A DNA stretch of 64,000 bases from Bacteroidia bacterium (GTDB taxonomy: Bacteria > Bacteroidota > Bacteroidia > Chitinophagales > Chitinophagaceae), in the NCBI GenBank assembly GCA_030427635.1, contig JAUIBA010000002.1, positions 62,001 through 126,000 of the forward strand. Reading direction: 5' to 3'. A model generated the notes under the pieces. It did no database searches and was not told the origin of the DNA. It saw only the letters and a list, made by a program, of their open reading frames with translations. How positions within the stretch are numbered: position 1 is the stretch's first letter; each line of letters begins with the position of its first letter. The translations under genes were made by a program, and so were the position numbers. This document shows, piece by piece, positions 35,167-44,579 of the stretch.

Positions 35167-36294
35167 ATGCAGGAGTTGAATAGTTTGTATGAGCGGGCGC
35201 TGCGTTTTGAGTTTCTCAGTGCAGAAGAAGGTATGTTTCTTTTTGAGCATGCGCCGCTTGCCGATCTCATGTTTGTAGCCAATGAGCTGCGTAAGGTACA
35301 GGTGCCTCATGGTAAGGTCACATGGATTATTGACCGAAATGTGAACACGACAAACGTTTGTGTTGCCAACTGTAAGTTTTGCAACTTCTATCGTATACCC
35401 GGCCATCCGGAGTCCTATATAACAGACATAGAGACATACAAACGAAAGATAGATGAGACCTTCAAATATGGTGGAGAGCAACTGCTCCTGCAGGGAGGAC
35501 ATCACCCTGAGCTGGGCCTTGACTACTATGTAGACTTGTTCAGCACCCTCAAGAACCTCTATCCGTCACTGAAGTTACATGCACTTGGCCCACCCGAGAT
35601 AGCACACATCACTAAGCTGGAGAAAAGCACGCACAAAGAAGTATTACAGGCCCTCATGAATGCGGGTCTGGATAGTCTGCCTGGTGCTGGTGCTGAGATT
35701 CTGGATGATCGTGTACGTCGTCTGGTATCAAACGGCAAATGCGGCGCACAGGAGTGGCTTGATATTATGCATGAAGCACACAAACTGGGCCTTACTACCA
35801 GTGCCACAATGATGTTTGGCCATGTAGAGACATTGCAGGAACGTTTTGAGCATCTGGTAAAACTGCGGGAAGTACAGTCGCGCAAGCCAGAGGGAGCAAA
35901 AGGATTTCTTGCGTTCATACCATGGACATTCCAGGATGTAGATACATTATTGCTGCGTATTCGTGGCACTAAGAACCTCACCACTGCCGAAGAGTATATC
36001 AGAATGATAGCAATGAGTCGTATCATGCTGCCTAATGTTATCAACATTCAGGCATCATGGCTCACTGTAGGTCGTAAGGTAGCACAGATTTGTCTGCATG
36101 CCGGCGCCAATGACTTCGGTTCTATTATGATAGAAGAGAATGTAGTGAGTGCAGCCGGTGCGCCACACCGTTTTACTTCCCGCAGCATTCAGGATAGCAT
36201 ACGCGAAGCCGGATTTGAACCACAATTGCGCAACCAGCAGTATGATTTTCGTGAAATCCCTCAGGGCATAGAAGAGCAGGTTATAACATACTAA
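35167..36294 (+). CDS. mqnC: Cyclic dehypoxanthinyl futalosine synthase (radical SAM)
   Basis: 375 aa radical-SAM enzyme of the futalosine route to menaquinone; it cyclises dehypoxanthine futalosine. The 4Fe-4S motif C65-x3-C69-x2-C72 (VCVANCKFCNFYR) is present, followed by GGEQLLLQGGHHPELGLDYY and the later MFGHVET and GANDFGSIMIEENVV segments typical of MqnC. ATG 35167 is used because the promoter element ends 25 bp upstream. The organism therefore probably makes menaquinone by the futalosine pathway; other mqn genes are not in the window. Confidence 0.94.
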   Translation: MQELNSLYERALRFEFLSAEEGMFLFEHAPLADLMFVANELRKVQVPHGKVTWIIDRNVNTTNVCVANCKFCNFYRIPGHPESYITDIETYKRKIDETFKYGGEQLLLQGGHHPELGLDYYVDLFSTLKNLYPSLKLHALGPPEIAHITKLEKSTHKEVLQALMNAGLDSLPGAGAEILDDRVRRLVSNGKCGAQEWLDIMHEAHKLGLTTSATMMFGHVETLQERFEHLVKLREVQSRKPEGAKGFLAFIPWTFQDVDTLLLRIRGTKNLTTAEEYIRMIAMSRIMLPNVINIQASWLTVGRKVAQICLHAGANDFGSIMIEENVVSAAGAPHRFTSRSIQDSIREAGFEPQLRNQQYDFREIPQGIEEQVITY

Positions 36295-36301
36295 CCTGCT
36301 C
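36274..36301. terminator. Hairpin over the mqnC stop codon between convergent genes
   Basis: GAGCAGGTTA (36274-36283) pairs exactly with TAACCTGCTC (36292-36301), 8-nt loop; the right arm carries the mqnC stop. The facing M16 gene ends at 36315. No T-run on either strand, so if it ends transcription it does so in a non-canonical way. Confidence 0.4.
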
Positions 36302-36314
36302 CTCTATGTGAGTA

Positions 36315-37601
36315 TTATATAACAGCCAACTCATAGAAGTCTGTAGGCTGTAGATATTTCTGCGCCAGTAGTTGAAGCTCAGCGGGTGTTATGGCCTTGT
36401 AGATGCGCACATTGTTATAAAACTGCGTAGCATCAAATCCGTTTAGTATCAGTGAGCGCCAGCGTCTCATTATAGAAAATGGTCCGTCTAGGTCTCCCAG
36501 CAACCCTCCCAGCAGGTAGTTCTTTACCAGCAGCAGTTCTTCATCATCTACAGGATTGGCACAGAGTTGCTCCATCTCGTGGTATATCTCTTTCACAGCA
36601 GCTTCCAGTACTCCGGTTCCCACCTCAGTATGTATGGTAAGTGAGCCACCATTCAGCTCTGGCGCCAGAGAGCTGTATATACCATATGTATATCCTTTGT
36701 CTTCTCTGATATTACTCATCAGCCGTGACCCAAAGTAGCCGCCGAAAAGGGCATTGAGTACCACCATCGGAGTATAGTCAGGATGGTGTCTGTTAGGGAA
36801 AAGCCTGCCGATACGTATTGCCCCCTGTACCCCATTGGGGTCATTGTTGATACGGTATATACGCTCCTGAGCACTTTGCAGAGGAAACTCTTTTCGTTCG
36901 TTTCCTGAAGCTTTTACATTTGTAACACTGCCAAAAATATTGTCCAGCAGTTTTACTTCTTTTTCACTCACATTCCCTGCCATGAACATACGTACATTGG
37001 CCAGGTTATAATAAGCATTAAAGTGAGACAACAGGTCTTCCCGGGTCAGTGCCTCTATACCCTCCCTGCGCGAATACCTCCCATAAGGGTGTTGCTCTCC
37101 ATACAGGTAAGCATCTATTTTCTGGTTAGCTACAAATTCACATTGCCTCAGGCTCACAAGAAGTTTCTGCACGGCATTGCGTTTGTATATCTCCACCTCT
37201 TTTTCAGGGAAATGTGCTCCGGAAAGAATGTCGGCAACTACAGGCAGCAGTGCCGGCAGGTGCCTGGTAAGCGCATATAGTGAAAGCGTAGCATAATCGC
37301 TACCGGCCGACACTTTCAATTGTGCCCCGTAAAACTCCAGTGCTTCACTTATTGCTGCAGCAGTACGGCTTTCAGTGCCACTTTTCAGTAGCCCTGCAGT
37401 AGCCTGTGCTACAGATGCCTTATGCTCATACCATATGCCAGCAGGAAAAATCCAGTCTATCTGTACCACATCCTGCACTCCTGCATTCAGCCAGTGCAGC
37501 GGTATGCCATTGGTAAGCTGTACATTGTTAATGGCAGGCAGGTTGAAGTCAAAGTCAACTGCATCATGAATTACAGGAGGCGTAGTACGGTCTGTCAGCA
37601 T
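36315..37601 (-). CDS. M16-family peptidase homologue lacking the HxxEH zinc motif
   Basis: 428 aa of the pitrilysin/processing-peptidase fold. Where active M16 enzymes have HxxEH the sequence reads AQATAGLLKSGTESR, so no zinc can be held there. The substrate-binding text of the inactive partner subunit is preserved (GGYFGSRLMSNIREDKGYTYGIYS). In Bacteroidota such subunits usually pair with an active M16B encoded next door; here the neighbours are mqnC and a thioesterase, so the partner must lie elsewhere or the protein works alone. Confidence 0.85.
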   Translation of the reverse strand: MLTDRTTPPVIHDAVDFDFNLPAINNVQLTNGIPLHWLNAGVQDVVQIDWIFPAGIWYEHKASVAQATAGLLKSGTESRTAAAISEALEFYGAQLKVSAGSDYATLSLYALTRHLPALLPVVADILSGAHFPEKEVEIYKRNAVQKLLVSLRQCEFVANQKIDAYLYGEQHPYGRYSRREGIEALTREDLLSHFNAYYNLANVRMFMAGNVSEKEVKLLDNIFGSVTNVKASGNERKEFPLQSAQERIYRINNDPNGVQGAIRIGRLFPNRHHPDYTPMVVLNALFGGYFGSRLMSNIREDKGYTYGIYSSLAPELNGGSLTIHTEVGTGVLEAAVKEIYHEMEQLCANPVDDEELLLVKNYLLGGLLGDLDGPFSIMRRWRSLILNGFDATQFYNNVRIYKAITPAELQLLAQKYLQPTDFYELAVI

Positions 37602-37633
37602 CTGGTTGGGTGTTTTTTGAATTTCCTGTAAAA

Positions 37634-38149
37634 CTAAGGTTTTACAAATAGTGCCCGCAATTCACCGGCATCTTCTACTTTCATTTTGCCCCCCAGCACC
37701 AGTCGCAGCTGCCTGCGGCGCAGTGCTCCATCAAACATTTGCTGTTCTTCTTCAGTTTCTGGAAACAGTTCTGGTACCCTGCGTGGTTTTCCGTGTGGGT
37801 CCAGTGCTACAAATGTCAGATATGCTTCGTTGGATTTGTATTTGTATTGTGTAGTCAGGTCCTCACCCCATACCCGGAGAAAAACCTCCATAGAGGTGTT
37901 GAATGAGCGTGTCAGTTTTGCCTCTATGGTTAATAGATTTCCCAGTTTTATGGGGTTGGCAAATGATACATTATCTACAGAGGCAGTTACCACTGGACAG
38001 TTGCAATGCTTTTGTGCAGCAATTGCTGCCGCAATATCCATCCAGTGCATCAGTCGGCCACCCATCAGGTTACCCAGTACGTTAGTGTCATTTGGTAATA
38101 TCAGTTCAGACATTACCACGAATGTATCTTTAGGATGTTTCGCTTTCAT
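37634..38149 (-). CDS. Acyl-CoA thioesterase, hotdog fold (YciA/BACH-like)
   Basis: 171 aa hotdog-fold thioesterase hydrolysing acyl-CoA. The helix and catalytic region (LPNDTNVLGNLMGGRLMHWMDIAAAIAA) are the classic YciA/cytosolic acyl-CoA hydrolase signature, with VTASVDNVSFANPIKLG following. A C-terminal extension after about residue 125 is charged. It is separated from the M16 gene by 32 bp on the same strand. Confidence 0.9.
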   Translation of the reverse strand: MKAKHPKDTFVVMSELILPNDTNVLGNLMGGRLMHWMDIAAAIAAQKHCNCPVVTASVDNVSFANPIKLGNLLTIEAKLTRSFNTSMEVFLRVWGEDLTTQYKYKSNEAYLTFVALDPHGKPRRVPELFPETEEEQQMFDGALRRRQLRLVLGGKMKVEDAGELRALFVKP

Positions 38150-38222
38150 TATTCTCTTGTTTGCGGTCGCGAAGGTATCTATTAATGCGTTATTGAAATG
38201 TTGTTATTCTTTGGCATTGGCA

Positions 38223-39389
38223 TTACTGCCCTGTTACCGATACGTTATAATGCTGAGGCAAGCCAGAATCAGTTATAAGGGAGATAAGGTAGTTGCCAGA
38301 TACAATATCTTCGGGGAGAATAATGCTCATAATATTATCCGTTGTCACCTTGGTACCTGAAGCTACAACTTTCCCCTTGGCGTTAGTAATTGACCAGTAT
38401 GTAGTCCCTGAGAACTGACCTTCTATTTTTATTGTGCCGTTGTTACACACCGGATTGGGAAATATTACTCCGGCAGAGATAATGGGAGCTTTAATTGCAA
38501 GGGATGCCTGTGGTAGCCGTTGTCTGTGCACAATTGCTTTATAAGGTTGTGTATAACCTGCATCCTTATAATATACCGATGCCAACGGCCGCACTTCAGC
38601 TTTTCTATAGTAGTGTTGGAGATATGTTGTGTCTGATTTTCCTTGTGTAATACCAAGGATTACTTGTAGAGGAGTAGATAATGGCAATCCGGAAAGAAAA
38701 AAGCTATCGGTATTTACTTCTACCTCATGTATCTGTAGCACATCTATCCATTCAGATGGCATGCCCGTCTGTTCTCTCAATCTCATCTTACCCCAGCCCC
38801 TTACGGTATCTCTGCGGGAAGAATATGTTCTTTTCACTCCCGGCTCATGTGCATATCCCATTGCTCCATATGATAGTTCATAGTTAATATTTACTCGTGA
38901 ATCTGTTGACCAAACCACGCCTATAGATGTTGGAAATAATATTTTCCTGAGCGGAAAATCATACATCTGGCTTTGCTCTGGAATGAATAACGTATCGGTT
39001 GGGCCTGCTGTAACCGATATTAAGCTATAACTAATGGGGTTGCAATTTATAGTATGCTTTACAATGCCAGACATATCAATGGTACTTGACCATGTTGCAG
39101 GAGCTGTATATGAGCCAACTGTAATGAAGCTGCTGTCGCCATATACAGCTCCTGATGTTGGCACCCTGAATTCCAGAAAGTCCGACACAGAGTCTGTAAC
39201 CAAAGTCATATCCCACATACCCCCGGAAACAGGGGTGAGTGTAGGATATGAAGAATTATATGTTGTTACTTTCAGTGAGTCAACACCAGTTAGTACAGAA
39301 GGGTAATCTGTACTAATAAGAGTTATCTGCGCCGCAAGCAGCATAGGAAATCCTATGAAAGAACAAAGCAGTAAAATTGCACTTTTCAA
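38223..39389 (-). CDS. Secreted protein with T9SS type A C-terminal sorting domain
   Basis: 388 aa. Signal peptide at the N-terminus (LLLCSFIGFPMLLAAQ), a beta-rich body of unknown function, and a C-terminal domain of about 80 residues with the T9SS type A hallmarks: FPNPVCNNGTIKIEG, then YWSITNAKGKVV and SGNYLISLITDSG. The protein is therefore expected to cross the outer membrane by type IX secretion. The start appears to be TTG 39389 because no ATG precedes the signal peptide. It follows carB on the same strand. Confidence 0.82.
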   Translation of the reverse strand: MKSAILLLCSFIGFPMLLAAQITLISTDYPSVLTGVDSLKVTTYNSSYPTLTPVSGGMWDMTLVTDSVSDFLEFRVPTSGAVYGDSSFITVGSYTAPATWSSTIDMSGIVKHTINCNPISYSLISVTAGPTDTLFIPEQSQMYDFPLRKILFPTSIGVVWSTDSRVNINYELSYGAMGYAHEPGVKRTYSSRRDTVRGWGKMRLREQTGMPSEWIDVLQIHEVEVNTDSFFLSGLPLSTPLQVILGITQGKSDTTYLQHYYRKAEVRPLASVYYKDAGYTQPYKAIVHRQRLPQASLAIKAPIISAGVIFPNPVCNNGTIKIEGQFSGTTYWSITNAKGKVVASGTKVTTDNIMSIILPEDIVSGNYLISLITDSGLPQHYNVSVTGQ

Positions 39390-39439
39390 AATGAGTAGGC
39401 TTTGTTGTAAATATATATTACAACAAAGAAAAATGCAAA

Positions 39440-42289
39440 CTATTTGCTCAGGTGCATACTACGCTCTTTATACAGCTGGCGGAACCATGGATCTCTCAGA
39501 TCTTTAATAAATCGTATCGCCTCTCCGGTACTTTTCATTTCCGGCCCCAACTCCTTATTTACATTAGGAAATTTATTAAAGCTGAATACAGGCTCTTTTA
39601 CAGCAAAGCCTTTCAGACTCTTTTCCATAACAAAATCCTTCAGCTTTTTTTCTCCCATCATCACCTTGGTTGCTATATTCAGATATGGGATATTATATGC
39701 CTTTGCTATAAATGGAGTGGTTCTGCTGGCTCTTGGATTGGCCTCTATAACATAAACTTTACCATCCTTGATAGCATATTGTATGTTTATAAGCCCCCGT
39801 ACATTCAGCTTCAATGCAATTTTTTTGGCTATTTCGGCCATTTCATCTACTACCAGCTGGCCCAGATTGAAAACAGGTAAAAGGGCATGGCTGTCTCCGC
39901 TGTGAATGCCGGCCGGCTCTATATGCTCCATAATGCCCATTATATGCACCTCTTCACCATCACATATTGCGTCCACCTCCGCTTCCTGGCACCTGTCCAG
40001 AAAGTGGTCTATGAGTATTTTATTGCCAGGCAGGTGCTTTAGCAGGCTTACAACGCTTTTTTCCAGCTCTTCGTCATTTATCACAATGCGCATACGCTGT
40101 CCCCCCAGTACATAGGATGGTCTTACCAACACGGGATAGCCTACTTCATTAGCTACATCTATTGCCTCATCTGTTGTATATGCAGTTCCATAACGGGGGT
40201 ATGGAATATTCAGCTCCTTTAGTGTATCACTGAAGCGGCCTCTGTCTTCTGCAATGTCCATATCGTCAAAAGAAGTGCCTATCAGGCGTATACCTTTTTC
40301 ATGCAGTTTGCGGGCTAGCTTCAGTGCTGTCTGCCCTCCCAGTTGCACTATTACACCATGTGGCTGTTCATGCTCTATTATTTCCCACAGATGCTCCCAG
40401 TATACAGGCTCAAAATATAGTTTGTCTGCTATGTCAAAGTCTGTAGATACGGTTTCCGGGTTACAGTTCACCATTATTGCCTCATATCCGCACTCTCTTA
40501 TGGCTATTAACCCATGGGTACAGCAATAGTCAAATTCAATTCCCTGGCCTATTCTGTTCGGGCCTGATCCCAGTACAATAATTTTCTTTTTGTCACTGGT
40601 GCTTATGCTCTCGTTACCCGCTACACCGTTCGGTGTAGTGGCACTGTTTTCAAATGTGCTATAGTAATAAGGGGTTTTTGCTTCAAATTCAGCGCTGCAG
40701 GTATCCACCATTTTGTATACCCTTTTTATACCCATTTTTTTGCGATACTCATATACTTCATCAGCGGTACAGTCTATAAGCAATTCAGCAATTTGTTCAT
40801 CACTGAATCCCATTTTCTTTGCCTGCATCATCTGTGCTTCAGGCACTGACACCAGATGGCGGAACTTTTTCAGTTCCACTTCCATGTTCACAATGTCTTG
40901 TATCTGATACAGGAACCATCTGTCTATTTGAGTCAGTTCTCGAATTGTTTTAATAGACACTCCGGCAGCCATTGCTTCTTTTATCCGGAAAATTCTGTCC
41001 CAGGTGGGTCTTTTCAGCGTATCTATCAGCTCTTCTGGTCTTAGGCGGCTTGTGCTGATGAAAGACAGGCCGGTAGCATTATTTTCAAGGCTCTGACAGG
41101 CTTTTTGCAGTGCTTCGGTAAATGTGCGGCCTATCGCCATTACTTCCCCTACCGACTTCATTTGAAACCCAAGAGTATCATCTGCCCCCTTGAACTTGTC
41201 AAAGTTCCAACGTGGCATTTTTACTATTACATAATCCAGTGCCGGCTCAAAGTAGGCCGATGTGGTCTGTGTTATTTGATTGCTTAATTCGTCCAGAGCA
41301 TATCCTATTGCAAGCTTAGCTGCTATTTTAGCTATGGGATATCCCGTTGCCTTGGATGCAAGAGCTGACGAGCGGCTCACTCTCGGGTTTATTTCGATAG
41401 CTATTATTTCTTCCGTTTCAGGATTTAAAGCAAACTGCACATTGCAGCCTCCGGCAAAATTGCCCAGATCCCGCATCATTTTTATAGCTGTGTTCCGCAT
41501 TAGTTGGAATGCGGTATCGCTCAGCGTCATAGCCGGAGCTACAGTTATACTGTCGCCGGTATGTATGCCCATAGGGTCAAAGTTCTCTACAGTACATATA
41601 ATAGCTACATTATCGTTCATATCCCGCAGCAGCTCCAGCTCAAACTCTTTCCAGCCCATTACTGCCTTCTCTACCAGCACCTCGTGTATTGGAGATGCGG
41701 TCAGTCCCCTGTCCAGTGCAGCATCCAGGTCTTCTTTGTGAAATACTAAACCACCACCCGATCCGCCAAGTGTAAACGATGGGCGTATCACCAGCGGTAT
41801 GCCTATTTCCTGCGCAAATTCCTTTCCCTCAAGTAGTGAATTTGCTGTGCGCGCAGTTGCCACGGGCACCCCTAGTTCTATCATCCATTTACGGAATAGT
41901 TCTCTGTCTTCTGCTTTATCTATTGCTTTTATATCTACCCCTATGAGGCGCACTCCATGCTCCTGCCAAATACCCAGTTCATCTACTTCTTTTGCCAGGT
42001 TCAGCGCTGTTTGCCCACCCATAGTAGGAAGCACGGCATCTATCTCATTTTCCTCAAGTATCTGCTCAATACTTTCTACCGTAAGAGGTAGTAAGTACAC
42101 CTTGTCGGCCATGATAGGGTCCGTCATTATCGTAGCCGGATTAGAGTTAATCAGTATTACTTTAATGCCCTCTTCGCGTAGACTCCGTGCTGCTTGCGAT
42201 CCGGAATAGTCAAACTCACAGGCCTGGCCAATAACTATTGGCCCGGAGCCAATTATCAGAACACTTTTGATGGAAATATCTCGAGGCAT
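39440..42289 (-). CDS. carB: Carbamoyl-phosphate synthase large subunit (short form without MGS domain)
   Basis: 949 aa subunit that makes carbamoyl phosphate for pyrimidines and arginine using two ATP-grasp domains. The N-terminal half begins VLIIGSGPIVIGQACEFDYSG; the second half repeats it as VLGSGPNRIGQGIEFDYCC near residue 570. The protein stops at FIKDLRDPWFRQLY, so the C-terminal MGS-like allosteric domain of E. coli CarB (about 1070 aa) is absent, as in other Bacteroidota. Start ATG 42289 is chosen because a -7 box on the minus strand (42360-42367) lies in front of the longer frame. Divergent from mreB. Confidence 0.96.
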   Translation of the reverse strand: MPRDISIKSVLIIGSGPIVIGQACEFDYSGSQAARSLREEGIKVILINSNPATIMTDPIMADKVYLLPLTVESIEQILEENEIDAVLPTMGGQTALNLAKEVDELGIWQEHGVRLIGVDIKAIDKAEDRELFRKWMIELGVPVATARTANSLLEGKEFAQEIGIPLVIRPSFTLGGSGGGLVFHKEDLDAALDRGLTASPIHEVLVEKAVMGWKEFELELLRDMNDNVAIICTVENFDPMGIHTGDSITVAPAMTLSDTAFQLMRNTAIKMMRDLGNFAGGCNVQFALNPETEEIIAIEINPRVSRSSALASKATGYPIAKIAAKLAIGYALDELSNQITQTTSAYFEPALDYVIVKMPRWNFDKFKGADDTLGFQMKSVGEVMAIGRTFTEALQKACQSLENNATGLSFISTSRLRPEELIDTLKRPTWDRIFRIKEAMAAGVSIKTIRELTQIDRWFLYQIQDIVNMEVELKKFRHLVSVPEAQMMQAKKMGFSDEQIAELLIDCTADEVYEYRKKMGIKRVYKMVDTCSAEFEAKTPYYYSTFENSATTPNGVAGNESISTSDKKKIIVLGSGPNRIGQGIEFDYCCTHGLIAIRECGYEAIMVNCNPETVSTDFDIADKLYFEPVYWEHLWEIIEHEQPHGVIVQLGGQTALKLARKLHEKGIRLIGTSFDDMDIAEDRGRFSDTLKELNIPYPRYGTAYTTDEAIDVANEVGYPVLVRPSYVLGGQRMRIVINDEELEKSVVSLLKHLPGNKILIDHFLDRCQEAEVDAICDGEEVHIMGIMEHIEPAGIHSGDSHALLPVFNLGQLVVDEMAEIAKKIALKLNVRGLINIQYAIKDGKVYVIEANPRASRTTPFIAKAYNIPYLNIATKVMMGEKKLKDFVMEKSLKGFAVKEPVFSFNKFPNVNKELGPEMKSTGEAIRFIKDLRDPWFRQLYKERSMHLSK

Positions 42290-42359
42290 CTCAAAAAGAA
42301 TAATGTATGATTGAAAAATCTGGAATGGTAGATTTTTGATGTCTACCCTCATTGGGGCG

Positions 42360-42367
42360 CAAAATTA
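42360..42367 (-). promoter_or_regulatory. -7 promoter element TAATTTTG for carB
   Basis: Exact TAnnTTTG on the minus strand, 70 bp before the chosen carB start. It supports ATG 42289 over the longer frame, whose first codon is only 7 bp from the box. Confidence 0.55.
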
Positions 42368-42512
42368 TGAAAAAACACCCGAAAGTTACTTTTTCCATCT
42401 TGAGCACATGCGCATGAATTGCTAAAATTTAAATTTTTTACTTTTAACATGTGAGTGATAAATAAATATCGTTTTGGCGGTGCTGAATTCTCACCGCCAT
42501 TATGTATTTACA

Positions 42513-42520
42513 TAATTTTG
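42513..42520 (+). promoter_or_regulatory. -7 promoter element TAATTTTG for mreB
   Basis: Exact TAnnTTTG match on the plus strand, giving a leader of about 70 nt before ATG 42598. The same octamer serves carB in the opposite direction. Confidence 0.55.
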
Positions 42521-42597
42521 CACGGGGCTGATATTTCCCGGTTTGCCCATCTTTTTTTGCACTTTTGTGCTTGATACTTTTTAAAACTAATGCCATA

Positions 42598-43638
42598 ATG
42601 AGTTTTTTAGGCCTTTTTAAATTTCTTACTCAGGAAATTGCAATAGATCTTGGCACGGCCAATACTTTGATAATACACGGAGATCAGGTAGTTGTGGATG
42701 AACCTTCCATTGTTGCTATCGACCGCACTACAAACAAGATTGTAGCTGTAGGTAAGAAAGCGATGATGATGCATGAAAAAACGCATGAAAATCTTAAAAC
42801 TATCCGGCCATTAAAAGATGGTGTGATTGCCGACTTTGACGCAGCAGAGAATATGCTGCGCGAGATGATAAAACTTGTTTACCCCAAAAAACCAATGTTT
42901 CCACCCAGTTGGCGCATGGTAATTTGTATTCCCTCCAGTATTACAGAGGTAGAAAAGCGTGCAGTACGCGACTCTGCAGAGCGTGCAGGAGCAAAGGAGG
43001 TCTACATGATCCATGAGCCTATGGCTGCTGCATTAGGTATTGGTATTGATGTGGAAGAGCCAACAGGCAATATGATTATTGATATCGGTGGAGGAACTAC
43101 TGGGATATCCGTGATTGCACTGGCAGGTATTGTTTGTGACCAGTCAATTCGCATAGCTGGCGATGAGTTTACTGGTGACATTATGGAGGCTATGCGTCGT
43201 TATCACAGTCTTATGATAGGTGAGCGTACTGCCGAGCAGATTAAGATACATGTAGGCTCTGCATTAAAAGAGCTCGATAATCCTCCTGATGATATTGCCG
43301 TTAATGGACGTGACCTTGTTACCGGTATTCCTAAACAGATAATGGTTTCTTATCAGGAAGTTGCAGAGGCGCTTGATAAATCAATCTTTAAGATAGAAGA
43401 AGCTATCCTTAAAGCTTTGGAAAGTACTCCGCCGGAGCTCGCTGCGGATATTTATCGTCGCGGACTTTATCTTACAGGAGGGGGAGCATTACTCAGAGGC
43501 CTTGACAAACGCATATCTCATAAAATAAAATTACCGGTTCACGTTGCTGACGATCCGCTGCGTGCCGTAGTAAGGGGTACTGGTATGGCCCTGAAAAATA
43601 TTGCAAGAATGCCTTTCCTCATGAAAGGAAATCTATAG
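42598..43638 (+). CDS. mreB: Rod-shape-determining actin homologue MreB
   Basis: 346 aa cytoskeletal ATPase that directs lateral cell-wall synthesis. The actin-fold phosphate-1 motif (IAIDLGTANTLI), phosphate-2 (IIDIGGGTTGISVIAL) and adenosine (LTGGGALLRGLDK) motifs are intact. ATG 42598 gives the normal N-terminus MSFLGLFKFL. mreC and mreD follow on the same strand; a 13-bp hairpin in the 77-bp mreB-mreC gap may reduce downstream expression relative to MreB. Confidence 0.97.
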   Translation: MSFLGLFKFLTQEIAIDLGTANTLIIHGDQVVVDEPSIVAIDRTTNKIVAVGKKAMMMHEKTHENLKTIRPLKDGVIADFDAAENMLREMIKLVYPKKPMFPPSWRMVICIPSSITEVEKRAVRDSAERAGAKEVYMIHEPMAAALGIGIDVEEPTGNMIIDIGGGTTGISVIALAGIVCDQSIRIAGDEFTGDIMEAMRRYHSLMIGERTAEQIKIHVGSALKELDNPPDDIAVNGRDLVTGIPKQIMVSYQEVAEALDKSIFKIEEAILKALESTPPELAADIYRRGLYLTGGGALLRGLDKRISHKIKLPVHVADDPLRAVVRGTGMALKNIARMPFLMKGNL

Positions 43639-43654
43639 TATGCCGGTATTGGCA

Positions 43655-43693
43655 TAACAGAACCGCCATTCTTAGAGGAAGGCGGTTCTGTTA
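43655..43693 (+). terminator. Strong hairpin between mreB and mreC, probable attenuator
   Basis: TAACAGAACCGCC (43655-43667) pairs perfectly with GGCGGTTCTGTTA (43681-43693), 13-nt loop, 17 bp after the mreB stop. The 3' flank is CTGAAAC, without a T-run, so leaky termination or mRNA processing is more likely than full termination. mreC starts 23 bp later. Confidence 0.6.
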
Positions 43694-43715
43694 CTGAAAC
43701 AAGTGTTGAATCAAG

Positions 43716-44579
43716 GTGCGTAATTTCATTTTTTTTATACGCCGTTTTTTCAATCTGATTCTCTTTTTAGGATTGGAGATAACCTGTATTGTGCTTATTC
43801 AGCGTACGGGCACTATGCAGGGCAATGATATTATCAGCTCAGCCAATGCTGTCTCGGGATTGGTTTATAAGAAACAGAGTGATGTAGTATATTATTTTGG
43901 GCTGCGAAGAATGAATGACAGCCTGCTCCGTGAAAATGCTAATCTGCGTAAGATGATATCGGGCTACAGCAGTATTGATACTCTGGCCGACTCAGTAGGA
44001 ATAGTTGATATCCCGGCTACAGATAGTACCCGTCACATAGTACGCTTTTCTGATTACATATACCGTACTGCCCGGGTCATTAATAATTCTACTAATGCTA
44101 CCGATAATTACATTACGCTAAACAGGGGTTCTGATGATGGAATAGGTCGCAACATGGCTGTCATTTCCGGCACTGGCGTTGTCGGACGAGTAGAACATGT
44201 GTCTCGTCATTTTTCCAGTGTTTTGTCCGTGTTAAGTGGTAAGCAGAAAGTAAGCGCCCGGCTAAAAGACGGAACTAACGGTCTTGTTATCTGGGAGGGA
44301 GGAAATGCCAGCACACTGGTTATGGTCGATGTTCCACAGCAGGTAGTAGTAAAGAAAGGAGATTCTGTCGTTACCAGCAGTTATTCGCTTTATTTTCCTC
44401 CTGGTGTATTGATTGGTACAGTTATCAAGGCGGAGCAGGTAAAGAAAAATACATTGCAGAGAATATATATAAAGTCCTCTACAGACTTCAGCAGGTTACA
44501 ATATGTATATGTAGTGGAAAATAAAATGTCTAAAGAGAAAAACACACTGGAGTCCCAAAACACAGAAGGTAAAAAATGA
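43716..44579 (+). CDS. mreC: Rod-shape-determining protein MreC
   Basis: 287 aa. One N-terminal membrane helix (residues 8-28), a short coiled coil (DSLLRENANLRKM) and the beta-barrel MreC core (NYITLNRGSDDGIGRNMAVISGTGVVG, then VVKKGDSVVTSSYSLYFPPGVLIGTV). It bridges MreB to periplasmic wall synthases. Start GTG 43716. It overlaps mreD by 4 nt. Confidence 0.94.
   Translation: MRNFIFFIRRFFNLILFLGLEITCIVLIQRTGTMQGNDIISSANAVSGLVYKKQSDVVYYFGLRRMNDSLLRENANLRKMISGYSSIDTLADSVGIVDIPATDSTRHIVRFSDYIYRTARVINNSTNATDNYITLNRGSDDGIGRNMAVISGTGVVGRVEHVSRHFSSVLSVLSGKQKVSARLKDGTNGLVIWEGGNASTLVMVDVPQQVVVKKGDSVVTSSYSLYFPPGVLIGTVIKAEQVKKNTLQRIYIKSSTDFSRLQYVYVVENKMSKEKNTLESQNTEGKK

Larger units (their letters stand above)
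42290..42597. other. Divergent carB-mreB intergenic region
   Basis: 308 bp, strongly AT-rich in the middle, carrying the two opposed -7 elements at 42360-42367 (minus, carB) and 42513-42520 (plus, mreB). No open frame of interest and no riboswitch-like structure noticed. Confidence 0.5.

Noticed and set aside
42290-42352. Longer CarB starting at 42352
   Set aside because: The extra 21 residues are not part of the family, and the promoter element at 42360-42367 would leave no room for a leader.
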